A stretch of 64,000 nt of DNA from UBA4582 sp038106185 (GTDB lineage: Bacteria > Pseudomonadota > Gammaproteobacteria > Pseudomonadales > Azotimanducaceae). The stretch spans positions 1 through 64,000 of the forward strand of contig JAYODE010000012.1 of NCBI GenBank assembly GCA_038106185.1, in the 5' to 3' direction. The position numbers and the translations under genes are program-made. Below are positions 51,587 through 60,921 of this stretch, piece after piece; positions within the stretch are counted from its first letter, which is position 1, and each line of letters opens with the position of its first letter. The notes under the pieces are model-generated. The model did not search any database and had not been told where the DNA came from. It saw only the letters and a list, made by a program, of their open reading frames with translations.

Positions 51587-54500
51587 ATGAAACAAGCGCC
51601 CCGCTCGGCCCTTCTCAAGGCTCAACTGCAACACCGTATTCTCGTGATGGATGGTGCCATGGGCACCATGATTCAAGCATTACAGCTCACCGAAGCCGAT
51701 TTTCGTGGCGATCGATTTGTTGATCATCCAACCGACCTGAAAGGTAATAATGAGCTACTGGTACTGACCCAGCCAAAGGCGTTGCAAAATATTCATCTGG
51801 CTTACCTCCGCGCCGGCTCAGACATCATTGAAACCAATACCTTTACTGCGAACCGTATCTCCCAGTCGGACTATGGCACTGAAGCCCTGTCTTATGAAAT
51901 CAACCTGCAGGCCGCCAGACTCGCCAGACAGGCCGCCGATGCTGTGACGCTGGAGGATCCTACAAAACCTCGTTTTGTAGCTGGCGCTGTAGGCCCCACA
52001 ACCCGCGCCGCGAGTCTCTCGCCGAATGTTAATGATCCGGGCTTTAGAAATATTACCTTTGATGAGCTGGTTGACGACTACAGTGAAGGCATACGCGGGC
52101 TGATCGAGGGTGGCGCCGACATTATTCTGCTGGAAACTATCTTTGATGTGCTGAATGCCAAGGCTGCCATATTCGCTGCCCTAACAGTCTTTGAAGCCCT
52201 GGACACTGAATATCCAATTATGATTTCCGGCACCATCACCGATGCTTCGGGACGTCTCCTTTCGGGGCAGACTGTTGAAGCTTTCTGGGCTTCTATCCGC
52301 CATGCGAAGCCACTGTCTGTCGGCTTTAACTGCGCGCTTGGCGCAGACGAATTAAGACCCTACATAGCGGAAGTGAGTCACGTCGCAGACTGTTATGTCA
52401 GTGCCTATCCCAATCGTGGCCTGCCAAATGAGTTCGGCGAATATGACGAAACCATTCCGCAGATGGTTGCATCTATCGAGGATTACCTGAAGTCCGGACT
52501 GGTTAATATCATTGGCGGCTGTTGCGGCACAGGGCCGGAACACATCCTTGAGTTTTCGCGAATCGCTGCCAACTATTCCCCGCGACCCATTCCTGCCGTG
52601 GCAGCAAAAATGCGCCTGAGCGGACTGGAACCTTTCAATATCGGGCCTGACTCTCTGTTCGTTAACGTTGGCGAAAGAACCAATGTGACCGGCTCCAAAC
52701 AGTTTGCTCGCCTGATTATTGACGAAAACTACGACAAGGCATTGGCGGTAGCACTTTCACAGGTTAACAACGGCGCTCAAATTATAGACGTCAATATGGA
52801 CGAAGGCATGCTGGATTCAAAAGCGGCCATGGTGAGGTTTCTTCACCTGGTTGCCTCCGAGCCAGATATCAGCCGGGTTCCCGTCATGGTGGACTCCTCG
52901 AAATGGGATATTATCGAAGCTGGCTTGAAGTGTCTGCAAGGCAAATCCATTGTCAACTCCATCAGTCTGAAGGCGGGTAAGGCTGAATTTGTTGAGCAGG
53001 CTAAGATTTGTCTGAAGCATGGCGCCGCGGTCATTGTCATGGCTTTTGATGAAGACGGGCAAGCAGACAATCTGATCCGTAAGCAGGAAATCTGTCAGCG
53101 CTCCTACGACATCCTGGTTCATGAGGTGGGTTTCCCTCCCGAAGATATTATCTTCGACCCTAACGTGTTTGCGGTAGCCACCGGTATTGAAGAGCATGTT
53201 ACCTACGGCAAAGACTTCATCGATGCCTGTGCGTTCATCAAGGCCAATTTGCCCCACGCAAAGGTTTCAGGAGGCATCAGCAATGTGTCTTTCTCGTTTC
53301 GAGGTAATGACCAGGTACGCGAGGCCATCCACGCCGTCTTCCTCTATCATGCGATCAAAGCCGGCCTCACCATGGGTATCGTCAACGCTGGACAGTTGGC
53401 CATCTATGAGGAGATTCCCGCCGACCTTAGAGATCGGGCTGAGGATGTGATCCTCAATCGGCGTCCCGATGCCGCTGAACGCTTGCTGGAAATCGCCAAC
53501 CAATATGCCGGGGGCGCCAGCAAGGGTAAGGCTGAGGACCTGGCGTGGCGAGACCTTGGCGTCGAGGAAAGACTCGCCCATGCACTGGTCAAGGGCATCA
53601 ATACCTATGTCGTTGAGGATACCGAAGAAGCGAGACTACTCTATGACCGACCTATTGAAGTGATCGAAGGCCCCTTGATGGCTGGTATGAATCGCGTCGG
53701 GGATCTGTTCGGTGCGGGTAAAATGTTTCTGCCGCAGGTCGTCAAGAGCGCGCGGGTCATGAAGCAATCCGTTGCCCACCTGGTGCCCTTTATCGAAGCG
53801 GCGAAGGATGAGAAATCAAAACCCCGAGGCAAGATACTGATGGCGACGGTCAAGGGTGACGTCCATGACATCGGCAAGAATATTGTTGGCGTGGTTCTGC
53901 AATGCAATAACTACGAAGTGATAGATCTCGGCGTTATGGTGCCAGCTGACAAGATCATCAAGACAGCGATCAGTGAGAAAGTCGATATCATTGGTCTCTC
54001 CGGCCTGATTACGCCCTCACTGGACGAAATGGTGCACGTGGCTTCAGAATTGCAGCGTCTCAACCTTAAGCTACCCCTGATGATTGGCGGTGCAACCACG
54101 TCCAAGGCGCACACTTCCGTAAAAATTGAACCCTGTTATGCCGCTGATGCGACCGTCTATGTTGCTGATGCCTCGCGTGCAGTAGGCGTTGCAACCCAGT
54201 TGCTAAGCGAAGACTTGAAGCCGGCTTTCTGTGAAGAGTTGCGTGCCGAGTACGCGATGATTCGAGAACGAAACAAGCACCGCCGTGCCAAGGGCGACCT
54301 GCTGAGCTATGCAGCAGCCCAGAACAACCGTCCCAACCTGGATTGGGCAACACCTGTCGTGCCCGCCCTGACCGGCACACGCAGTTTTGTCGACTATTCC
54401 CTCGCCGAGCTGGTTGACTATATTGATTGGAATCCGTTCTTCAACACCTGGGAGCTGGCCGGTAAATTCCCAGGCATCCTGGAAGACGAGATCATTGGCG

Positions 54501-55270
54501 CAACAGCACGAGAGCTCTATCAGGATGCGAGAGCGATGCTCGCCACCTTGGTCGAAGATCGAAAGATTCGAGCAAGCGCGGTGATTGGCTTCTGGCCCGC
54601 CAACAGTGATGGGGATGATATTCTGGTTTTTACCGACGAATCTCGAACTCAGGTACGCACCCGTCTTCATCATCTGCGGCAGCAGATGGCCAAGCCGAGT
54701 GAGCAACCCAACTATTGTCTGGCAGACTTTATTGCGCCGGTTGCCAGCGGTCTGCCTGACTATATTGGCGGGTTTACCGTGACGGCTGGTCTGGGCGTTG
54801 ACGAATTGGCAACCGCTTATGAGCAACGTCAGGACGACTACAATGCCATATTGCTTAAGGCCCTCGCGGACCGTTTGGCCGAAGCATTTGCTGAGCGCAT
54901 GCACGAAAGGGTTCGGCAAGAGTTTTGGGGCTACGCAACGGACGAGGTACTGGATAACGAAGCCCTGATCAAAGAAAAGTACCAGGGCATTCGCCCGGCC
55001 CCCGGTTACCCCGCCTGTCCTGACCACACGGAGAAGACTGCCCTGTTTGAGCTTCTGGATGCGACGGCAGCAACTGGGGTTAGTCTCTCGGAAAACTTTG
55101 CCATGTCACCGGCCTCTTCAGTAAGCGGCTTCTATTTTGCCCATCCACAGGCCCGTTATTTTGGACTTGGCAAAATTGATCGCGATCAGGTAGCAAGTTA
55201 CGCAGAGCGCAAGGGAATGACAGTGGCCGAAACTGAGCGCTGGTTATCTCCTGTGCTAAATTATCAGTAG
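51587..55270 (+). CDS. metH: Cobalamin-dependent methionine synthase
   Basis: Full-length 1227-residue enzyme with all four modules. The homocysteine module holds zinc cysteines Cys249, Cys312 and Cys313 (FNCALG, IGGCCGTGPEH). The methyltetrahydrofolate module has VNVGERTNVTGSKQF and DSSKWDIIEAGL. The cobalamin module has DVHDIGKN with axial His760, and the C-terminal activation domain ends RPAPGYPACPDHTEK and YFGLGKIDRDQV. It methylates homocysteine to methionine. A MetR-type box sits upstream, and no cobalamin riboswitch is seen in the 190-bp leader. Confidence 0.98.
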   Translation: MKQAPRSALLKAQLQHRILVMDGAMGTMIQALQLTEADFRGDRFVDHPTDLKGNNELLVLTQPKALQNIHLAYLRAGSDIIETNTFTANRISQSDYGTEALSYEINLQAARLARQAADAVTLEDPTKPRFVAGAVGPTTRAASLSPNVNDPGFRNITFDELVDDYSEGIRGLIEGGADIILLETIFDVLNAKAAIFAALTVFEALDTEYPIMISGTITDASGRLLSGQTVEAFWASIRHAKPLSVGFNCALGADELRPYIAEVSHVADCYVSAYPNRGLPNEFGEYDETIPQMVASIEDYLKSGLVNIIGGCCGTGPEHILEFSRIAANYSPRPIPAVAAKMRLSGLEPFNIGPDSLFVNVGERTNVTGSKQFARLIIDENYDKALAVALSQVNNGAQIIDVNMDEGMLDSKAAMVRFLHLVASEPDISRVPVMVDSSKWDIIEAGLKCLQGKSIVNSISLKAGKAEFVEQAKICLKHGAAVIVMAFDEDGQADNLIRKQEICQRSYDILVHEVGFPPEDIIFDPNVFAVATGIEEHVTYGKDFIDACAFIKANLPHAKVSGGISNVSFSFRGNDQVREAIHAVFLYHAIKAGLTMGIVNAGQLAIYEEIPADLRDRAEDVILNRRPDAAERLLEIANQYAGGASKGKAEDLAWRDLGVEERLAHALVKGINTYVVEDTEEARLLYDRPIEVIEGPLMAGMNRVGDLFGAGKMFLPQVVKSARVMKQSVAHLVPFIEAAKDEKSKPRGKILMATVKGDVHDIGKNIVGVVLQCNNYEVIDLGVMVPADKIIKTAISEKVDIIGLSGLITPSLDEMVHVASELQRLNLKLPLMIGGATTSKAHTSVKIEPCYAADATVYVADASRAVGVATQLLSEDLKPAFCEELRAEYAMIRERNKHRRAKGDLLSYAAAQNNRPNLDWATPVVPALTGTRSFVDYSLAELVDYIDWNPFFNTWELAGKFPGILEDEIIGATARELYQDARAMLATLVEDRKIRASAVIGFWPANSDGDDILVFTDESRTQVRTRLHHLRQQMAKPSEQPNYCLADFIAPVASGLPDYIGGFTVTAGLGVDELATAYEQRQDDYNAILLKALADRLAEAFAERMHERVRQEFWGYATDEVLDNEALIKEKYQGIRPAPGYPACPDHTEKTALFELLDATAATGVSLSENFAMSPASSVSGFYFAHPQARYFGLGKIDRDQVASYAERKGMTVAETERWLSPVLNYQ

Positions 55271-55335
55271 GCTTATCAAAAGGCTTAGCAAAAGGCTTAG
55301 CAATACAAAAGGCTTATCAAAAGGCTTAGCAATAG
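55268..55335. repeat. 12-bp tandem repeat region
   Basis: Unit aaggcttagcaa with variants (aggcttatcaa), repeated about five times directly after the metH stop, with a short tac insertion in the middle. Confidence 0.85.
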
Positions 55336-55401
55336 AAGCTATGGCAGAAAGACTGGCGATGGTAAGATAAGCGCCTCAGACGGCGGCAGAAGCAGACTAG
55401 C

Positions 55402-55650
55402 ATGATGAATGAGACTCCCAAGAAACCGGAGCCAGAAGATTCGACCACCGAGGACAGCAAACCTGCCGCGCCAAATTTTCTGCAGGTCATGATGAGCGTT
55501 TTCGCTGCTGCCTTTGGCGTTCAAAGCGATAAAAATTACCAGCGTGATTTCAGTACGGGCAATCCCCTCGCCTACATCATCGGCGGCTTGATCTTCACCG
55601 TACTCTTTATCATGACGCTCGTTAGCATCGTCATGTTGGTCTTGCCCTGA
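55402..55650 (+). CDS. DUF2970 small membrane protein
   Basis: An 82-residue protein with a charged, Pro/Glu-rich N-terminus, the family core FLQVMMSVFAAAFGVQSDKNYQRDF and a single C-terminal membrane helix (AYIIGGLIFTVLFIMTLVSIVMLV). This is typical of the DUF2970 family of unknown function. It follows metH by about 130 bp, across a tandem repeat. Confidence 0.85.
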   Translation: MMNETPKKPEPEDSTTEDSKPAAPNFLQVMMSVFAAAFGVQSDKNYQRDFSTGNPLAYIIGGLIFTVLFIMTLVSIVMLVLP

Positions 55651-56033
55651 GCCCTCGCCCTCAGCCCTCATTTAAAGGTGCCATCCAAAGGATGACGAAA
55701 GGCGCCTCTTGCCTGGGTGTAGGCTTTTCTTAGCACCTTATTACTAGCGCCTTTTCTCAGCGCCTGTACTTAGCGCCTGCAAGCCATGCTGCTTGAGGCG
55801 TCTTCTGTTATGCCTGTAATCGAAAAGCTTCTGATCAAAAGGCTGGTGAACGAAACGCTGGTGGACAAACGGGTGAAGGCCGGGCCTGATACAACAGGGG
55901 TCGTCCTCATATGCAACAAATGAGTGCGTTAACCAGCAGCTCTGCCGGTTGGGCGATTTGGCCAAACCTTCCAGCGCCTAACTGTTGCCCAACATTCTGC
56001 CGCGTAACATTCCCCTGCTCGACAACCAGGGTG
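55651..56033. repeat. Intergenic region with degenerate short repeats
   Basis: Between 55720 and 55880 the sequence holds several degenerate units (for example cttagcgcctg, aaaaggctggtg, aacgctggtg) that look like diverged tandem repeats. No gene longer than about 60 codons is supported, and no RNA gene was seen. Confidence 0.5.
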
Positions 56034-56141
56034 TTACTGGCCTGTTACCCAGTAGACCATGGCAATCACTGCAATGCTGATCAACAGAACGGCGCATATG
56101 GCGTCCACAGTGCTGTCTGAATGTTGTTCGTTCTCGCTCAT
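56034..56141 (-). CDS. Small single-helix membrane protein, 35 residues
   Basis: A 35-codon frame beginning ATG at 56141 encodes MSENEQHSDSTVDAICAVLL... and ends in WVTGQ. The first 12 residues are polar and the rest forms one membrane helix of about 20 residues. AGG lies about six bases before the ATG. The coding-like composition and clean membrane helix suggest a real small protein of unknown function. Confidence 0.6.
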   Translation of the reverse strand: MSENEQHSDSTVDAICAVLLISIAVIAMVYWVTGQ

Positions 56142-56377
56142 GAAGATACCTGTTCTCGGTTGGTGGTGACGACATTGCCCCGCTCGGGATTATACGGAAG
56201 CAGACCACCTTGACTCAACCGTTCATGACCTCGAAGCTCGACATTTTGGATCAGGCAGGATCAACCCGGCGAGATTAGCCAGCCTAAGCGCGGAGATTAG
56301 TCTGGCGTTAGAGCTCAGTTTCCCTCGCTGCTCGTTAAAACTATCTCTTCTATTCTTATGAATAAATTAACCTACAC

Positions 56378-56394
56378 CAGAACCTTGGGTTCTG
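56378..56394. promoter_or_regulatory. 7-bp inverted repeat upstream of cysI
   Basis: CAGAACC-TTG-GGTTCTG, a perfect 7-bp dyad with a three-base spacer, 51 bases upstream of the sulfite reductase ATG. It may be an operator. I see nothing else in the remainder of the 56142-56445 stretch. Confidence 0.45.
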
Positions 56395-56445
56395 TTAACT
56401 TACGCCGGTTTAGCACATGACCCTCAGCACCAGGCAGCCCCATCT

Positions 56446-58104
56446 ATGTATCTGTATGACAATTACGACCAGACCCTGGTTGACGAAAGAGTGAACCAAT
56501 ACCGGGATCAAACTCAACGTTTTCTCGCCGGTGAGCTACCCGCCGAAGAGTTTCAACACCTGCGATTACGCAACGGCTTATATATTCAACGTCTGGCTCC
56601 CATGCTCAGGGTTGCTGTGCCGTACGGTATGCTCAGTTCACAGCAGCTGCGCAAGCTCGCTTATATCTCGCGACACTTTGATCGCGGTTATGCCCACTTC
56701 ACTACCCGTCAGAATGTTCAATACAACTGGCCAAAGCTCGAAGAGGTGCCGGATATCCTGGCAGAGCTCGCCAGCGTTCAGATGCACGCGATTCAAACCA
56801 GCGGCAACTGTATTCGCAACGTCACTTCTGACCAATACGCGGGGGTGGCCCTTGACGAAATCGAAGACAGCCGCCCCTGGGCAGAGCTGATTCGTCAGTG
56901 GTCAACCTTTCACCCAGAGTACAACTGGTTGCCCCGTAAATTCAAAATTGCAGTGACTGGTGCTCGACAAGACAGGGCCGCGGTGCAGGTCCACGATATT
57001 GGTTTACGGCTTGTGGAAACGAACGGTGCAGTCGGTTTTCAGGTGCTGGTAGGCGGTGGTCTGGGTCGCACCCCGGTGCTGGCGCCGGTGATTCGAGAGT
57101 ATCTCGACAAGGAACATCTGCTGACTTATCTGGAGGCCATACTCCGGGTGTATAATCGCTATGGCCGCAGAGACAACAAGTATAAGGCGCGTATTAAAAT
57201 TCTGGTTCGGGCCATGACGCCGGAGATTTTTGCGGCGAGGGTTGAAGCCGAATGGCAGGCGCTTCGCGACGGTCCTGGCACACTCACCGAGGCTGAAATA
57301 AATCGAGTCAAAGGCTTTTTTAGTCGCCCCGCGTATGCTGATTTAATCCCCGAGCCAGAGGTCCTGGGGACGGCGCTAAGAGAGAATTTTGCCTTCAAAG
57401 CCTGGCATAGCCGTAACGTTAAGACCCATCGTCAACCCGGCTACGCGATCGTTAACCTGGCGATGAAAACCACTGGTGTTGCACCCGGCGATGTCACCGA
57501 CGAGCAGCTTGAATGCATAGCCGATTTGGCAGATGAGTATAGTTTCGGCGAGATTCGAGTCACTCATGAGCAAAACGTGACGCTGAGCGATGTGCGCCAA
57601 GCTGACCTCTACAATCTATGGAAAGCACTCTGCGCCGCCGAGCTTGCTTCTCCTAACCTGGGCTTGCTGACGGATATTATCTGCTGTCCAGGTGGAGACT
57701 ACTGCTCTTTGGCAAACGCTAAATCTATTCCTGTGGCAGAAGCGATTCAGCGTCAGTTTGATGACCTGGATTATCTGCACGACCTGGGCGATCTGGACAT
57801 CAATATCTCTGGCTGTATGAATGCCTGTGGTCATCATCACGTGGGTAATATCGGTATCTTGGGCGTTGACAAGAAGGGGGCTGAGTTCTACCAGGTATCG
57901 ATTGGCGGATCCTCAAGCAATGCTGCAGCACTCGCGCAAATACTCGGCCCATCATTTGCCCAGGATGCGATTCCAACCGTGATTCAAAAACTGGTCGACG
58001 TTTATCTCGATCGACGAGAATCCGGTGAACAGTTCCTCGAAACCTTTAGCCGAATCGGCATTCAACCCTACAAAGACAGCGTCTACGCCTCAACAGGAAG
58101 CTGA
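56446..58104 (+). CDS. cysI: Nitrite/sulfite reductase (CysI-like)
   Basis: The 552-residue protein is a siroheme-4Fe-4S reductase. Two ferredoxin-like halves hold TTRQNVQYNWPKLEEV and TSGNCIRNVTSD for siroheme binding, and the cluster cysteines lie in CCPGGDYC and CMNACGHHH. It reduces sulfite to sulfide in assimilation. The 3' neighbour is DUF934, which in many proteobacteria accompanies this type of CysI and may act as its partner. ATG preferred; no strong ribosome-binding site seen. Confidence 0.92.
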   Translation: MYLYDNYDQTLVDERVNQYRDQTQRFLAGELPAEEFQHLRLRNGLYIQRLAPMLRVAVPYGMLSSQQLRKLAYISRHFDRGYAHFTTRQNVQYNWPKLEEVPDILAELASVQMHAIQTSGNCIRNVTSDQYAGVALDEIEDSRPWAELIRQWSTFHPEYNWLPRKFKIAVTGARQDRAAVQVHDIGLRLVETNGAVGFQVLVGGGLGRTPVLAPVIREYLDKEHLLTYLEAILRVYNRYGRRDNKYKARIKILVRAMTPEIFAARVEAEWQALRDGPGTLTEAEINRVKGFFSRPAYADLIPEPEVLGTALRENFAFKAWHSRNVKTHRQPGYAIVNLAMKTTGVAPGDVTDEQLECIADLADEYSFGEIRVTHEQNVTLSDVRQADLYNLWKALCAAELASPNLGLLTDIICCPGGDYCSLANAKSIPVAEAIQRQFDDLDYLHDLGDLDINISGCMNACGHHHVGNIGILGVDKKGAEFYQVSIGGSSSNAAALAQILGPSFAQDAIPTVIQKLVDVYLDRRESGEQFLETFSRIGIQPYKDSVYASTGS

Positions 58105-58107
58105 TTT

Positions 58108-58599
58108 ATGCCAACCATCATAAAAGACCGGGCTATTATAGATTCACCTTTCGCAGTGCTTGACCTAGACAGCGCCAACACCGAGACCCCTCATTGCCTG
58201 CTGCCGATGAGCTTTTACCTTATCCATCACGCCCTACTGCAAGGTCGCCAGGACGTTGGTGTCTGGTTGGCAGCCGACGAAGCTGTCGAGTCCCTGGCCG
58301 ACCATCTGCAAGGGTTGGCGGTGATCGCATTGGATTTTCCGCACTTCGGCGATGGCAGAGGCTATTCCAGTGCCAGCCTGTTACGTCAACAAATGGCCTA
58401 TCAGGGCGAGATTCGAGCCATTGGCGACGTTCGTCGCGATCAACTTGAACAGATGCAGCGCTGTGGTATCAACGCCTTCCATCTCGCTGCTGGTCAAAAT
58501 ATCGACGCCTGTCTGCAAGCACTCGCCGGCTTCAGCTACCACTATCAAGCTTCCGTTGACCAGGCGCAGCCCCTGTTCAGACAGCGGCTGGCAACTTGA
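58108..58599 (+). CDS. DUF934 protein, CysI-associated
   Basis: The 163-residue protein has the DUF934 signature VIALDFPHFGDGRGYSSASLLRQ, then AIGDVRRDQLEQMQRCGINAF. It starts three bases after the cysI stop, with AGGAAG upstream, so it is coupled to cysI. DUF934 proteins are tied to sulfite reduction by gene neighbourhood; their biochemical role is not settled. Confidence 0.9.
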   Translation: MPTIIKDRAIIDSPFAVLDLDSANTETPHCLLPMSFYLIHHALLQGRQDVGVWLAADEAVESLADHLQGLAVIALDFPHFGDGRGYSSASLLRQQMAYQGEIRAIGDVRRDQLEQMQRCGINAFHLAAGQNIDACLQALAGFSYHYQASVDQAQPLFRQRLAT

Positions 58600-58668
58600 A
58601 GCAGGAAAACCCTGGGCTGGCCGGTAAATGGCTTCTGAATCGGCACGGGATCACTTAACATTAGCGCC

Positions 58669-59838
58669 ATGGAAAGCGACCCGGTTTTATTTTCTTTTTT
58701 TCTGATTTTCACTTCTGCGGCAGTGCTGGCAACCTTTGCACTATTTACTCGCCAACCATTGATCGTCGCCTACATTGCCATCGGCGTTATCCTGGGTCCC
58801 TCAGCAACTTCGCTCATCTCAGACCCTTCATTGATCAGTAGCATTGCCAAAATAGGCATTATTTTCCTGCTGTTTCTTCTGGGTCTGGATATGCAACCGG
58901 CTAAGCTTGGCAATATGCTGGGTAGCGCCCTGCTGGTGGGTCTGGCCAGTTGCGTTGCATTTTTTGCCATTGGATTTGGCATCGGCATGCTGTTCGGTTA
59001 CACCCAGCTGGAAAGTCTTATCATCGGCATTGCCATGATGTTTTCCAGTACCATTATTGGCATCAAGCTGCTACCCACAACGGTCCTCCACCATCGCCGT
59101 ACGGGCGAGCTGGTGGTCAGTCTGCTGTTGATTCAGGACGTTATTGCCATCATCGTGCTGCTGGTGCTGACCGGCGGCTTTCTTGAGTTCAGCGGCGTTG
59201 ACAAGCTCGTCAAGGTCGGTTTGGGTTTACCCCTTTTGATTGGTTTTGCCTGGCTGTTTGTCAATTTCGTGTTGCTCAAGCTGCTGGCAAAATTTGACGC
59301 TTTTTTGGAATATATTTTCCTTCTCGCGATCGGCTGGTGCTTGGGCTTATCAGAGCTTGCGACCTTTGCCGGCCTGTCACACGAAATTGGGGCTTTTATC
59401 GCCGGCGTATCCGTGGCCACCAGCCCCATCGCGCAATATATCGCGGTCAATTTGCGGCCGTTACGCGACTTTTTCCTGGTAATGTTCTTTTTCTCCCTAG
59501 GCGCTGGCTTTCAGCTGGGTTTGCTCGGTCATGTCCTGCTGCCAGCCCTGGTGCTCGCAGCCTTGGTGTTGATTGTAAAACCCATCGTATTTCATGGGCT
59601 ACTGCGGCACCAGAGTGAGTCAAATACCAATAGTTGGGAGATTGGTTTTCGATTGGGTCAAATCAGCGAATTTTCGTTGCTGATCGCTTATATCGCGAGC
59701 GCAGAACTTTTGATTGGCGAGAATGCGTCGCACCTGATTCAGGCGACCGCCATCCTCACCTTTCTTTTGTCGTCCTATATCGTCGTGTTTCGGTATCCGA
59801 CTCCCATCGCAGTGTCGGATCGGCTGCGCCGCGACTAG
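58669..59838 (+). CDS. CPA2 family cation:proton antiporter
   Basis: The 389-residue protein has 11-13 predicted membrane helices and the KefB-like features of the cation:proton antiporter-2 family (VAYIAIGVILGPSATSL, FLLFLLGLDMQPAKLG, ATFAGLSHEIGAFIAGVSVA). No C-terminal TrkA-N domain is present, unlike KefB/C. It may exchange K+ or Na+ for protons. It lies 70 bp after the DUF934 gene, in the same direction. Confidence 0.87.
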   Translation: MESDPVLFSFFLIFTSAAVLATFALFTRQPLIVAYIAIGVILGPSATSLISDPSLISSIAKIGIIFLLFLLGLDMQPAKLGNMLGSALLVGLASCVAFFAIGFGIGMLFGYTQLESLIIGIAMMFSSTIIGIKLLPTTVLHHRRTGELVVSLLLIQDVIAIIVLLVLTGGFLEFSGVDKLVKVGLGLPLLIGFAWLFVNFVLLKLLAKFDAFLEYIFLLAIGWCLGLSELATFAGLSHEIGAFIAGVSVATSPIAQYIAVNLRPLRDFFLVMFFFSLGAGFQLGLLGHVLLPALVLAALVLIVKPIVFHGLLRHQSESNTNSWEIGFRLGQISEFSLLIAYIASAELLIGENASHLIQATAILTFLLSSYIVVFRYPTPIAVSDRLRRD

Positions 59839-59907
59839 CGTCCACTGTCTGCCGTCGCAGCCTTTTCTCTGGTTACCTCGCGAGTTGAGCCTAATGCTAC
59901 CCGCTGC

Positions 59908-60900
59908 TCACTTATTCAGATTCACTAGCGTTCGCCCCGTGACCTGACCGGCAAAGATTTGATCAATCACTGCGGGGAGTTCTGTCAGACCTATCTCTGT
60001 GGTCATGGCCTCCAGGCTGTCCAGTCGCCAGTCCGTCGCCAGACGTTGCAAGGTGGCCGCCTTGATGTTGAGCGGGAGTTGCACCGAGTCAATGCCCAGC
60101 ACATTAACATTGCGCAAGATGAAGGGCAGCACAGTAGCGGTGAATGCCGGTGATGCCACTAACCCGCAGATGGCGACACTACCGCCGTACATCAGGCTCT
60201 TGATGACATTGGACAGAATTTCACCGCCAACGGTATCGACTGCGTGGGCCCAGGTTTCAGCAAGCATGGGGCGCTTGTTTTCAGCACTCAACTCGTCACG
60301 CCCGATCACTCGGCTGGCGCCCAACGCCTTAAGATAATCGGTCTTGTCAGCTTTGCCGGAACTGGCAACCACCTCAAAACCCAGTTTTTTCAGCAATGCA
60401 ACGGCCACCGAGCCCACACCACCAGTCGCGCCAGTAACCAGCACCGGGCCATCAGCAGGTGCGGCACCCATCTGCTCCAACTTGGCGACACATAGTGCTG
60501 CCGTCAAACCGGCAGTACCAATCACCATGCTCTCGCGACTCGTCATGCCTGCCGGCAGCTTCACGGCCCAGGCTGCTGGCACACGAATATACTGACCGTA
60601 ACCACCCGGCGTATTCATGCCCAGGTCGTAGCCAATCACCACGACTTCGTCGTCTCGGCTGAAATCACCATGGCTTGATTCCACCACGACACCCGCCGCA
60701 TCGATGCCAGGGGTGTGCGGATAATCCTTGGTGACACCGGGATTGCCTTTGGCCGACAGGGCATCTTTATAATTCACCGAAGAATACTCAACTCGAATCA
60801 GCAGCTCACCGGCAGGCAAGTCTGAGATTTTGCGTTGAATGATTTGCGGTTGCATACCAGCTTCGGTTTTTTCTACCCAATAGGCTTTGAATTCAGTCAT
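59908..60900 (-). CDS. acuI: Acrylyl-CoA reductase / quinone oxidoreductase (AcuI/YhdH)
   Basis: The 330-residue MDR protein lacks zinc ligands and has the YhdH/AcuI signature YSSVNYKDALSAKGNPGVTKDYPHTPGIDAAG, the Rossmann loop VTGATGGVGSVAVALLKKLG and the late LPLNIKAATLQRLATDW. It reduces acryloyl-CoA to propionyl-CoA with NADPH, as in DMSP and propionate metabolism, and detoxifies acrylate. No DMSP genes adjoin it. GGAAGCGAG precedes the ATG. Confidence 0.92.
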   Translation of the reverse strand: MTEFKAYWVEKTEAGMQPQIIQRKISDLPAGELLIRVEYSSVNYKDALSAKGNPGVTKDYPHTPGIDAAGVVVESSHGDFSRDDEVVVIGYDLGMNTPGGYGQYIRVPAAWAVKLPAGMTSRESMVIGTAGLTAALCVAKLEQMGAAPADGPVLVTGATGGVGSVAVALLKKLGFEVVASSGKADKTDYLKALGASRVIGRDELSAENKRPMLAETWAHAVDTVGGEILSNVIKSLMYGGSVAICGLVASPAFTATVLPFILRNVNVLGIDSVQLPLNIKAATLQRLATDWRLDSLEAMTTEIGLTELPAVIDQIFAGQVTGRTLVNLNK

Positions 60901-60921
60901 GTCGCTCGCTTCCGTTAGTCC

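Noticed and set aside
54203..55027. A 274-codon minus-strand frame inside metH
   Set aside because: It overlaps a clearly conserved part of metH, so it is antisense noise.
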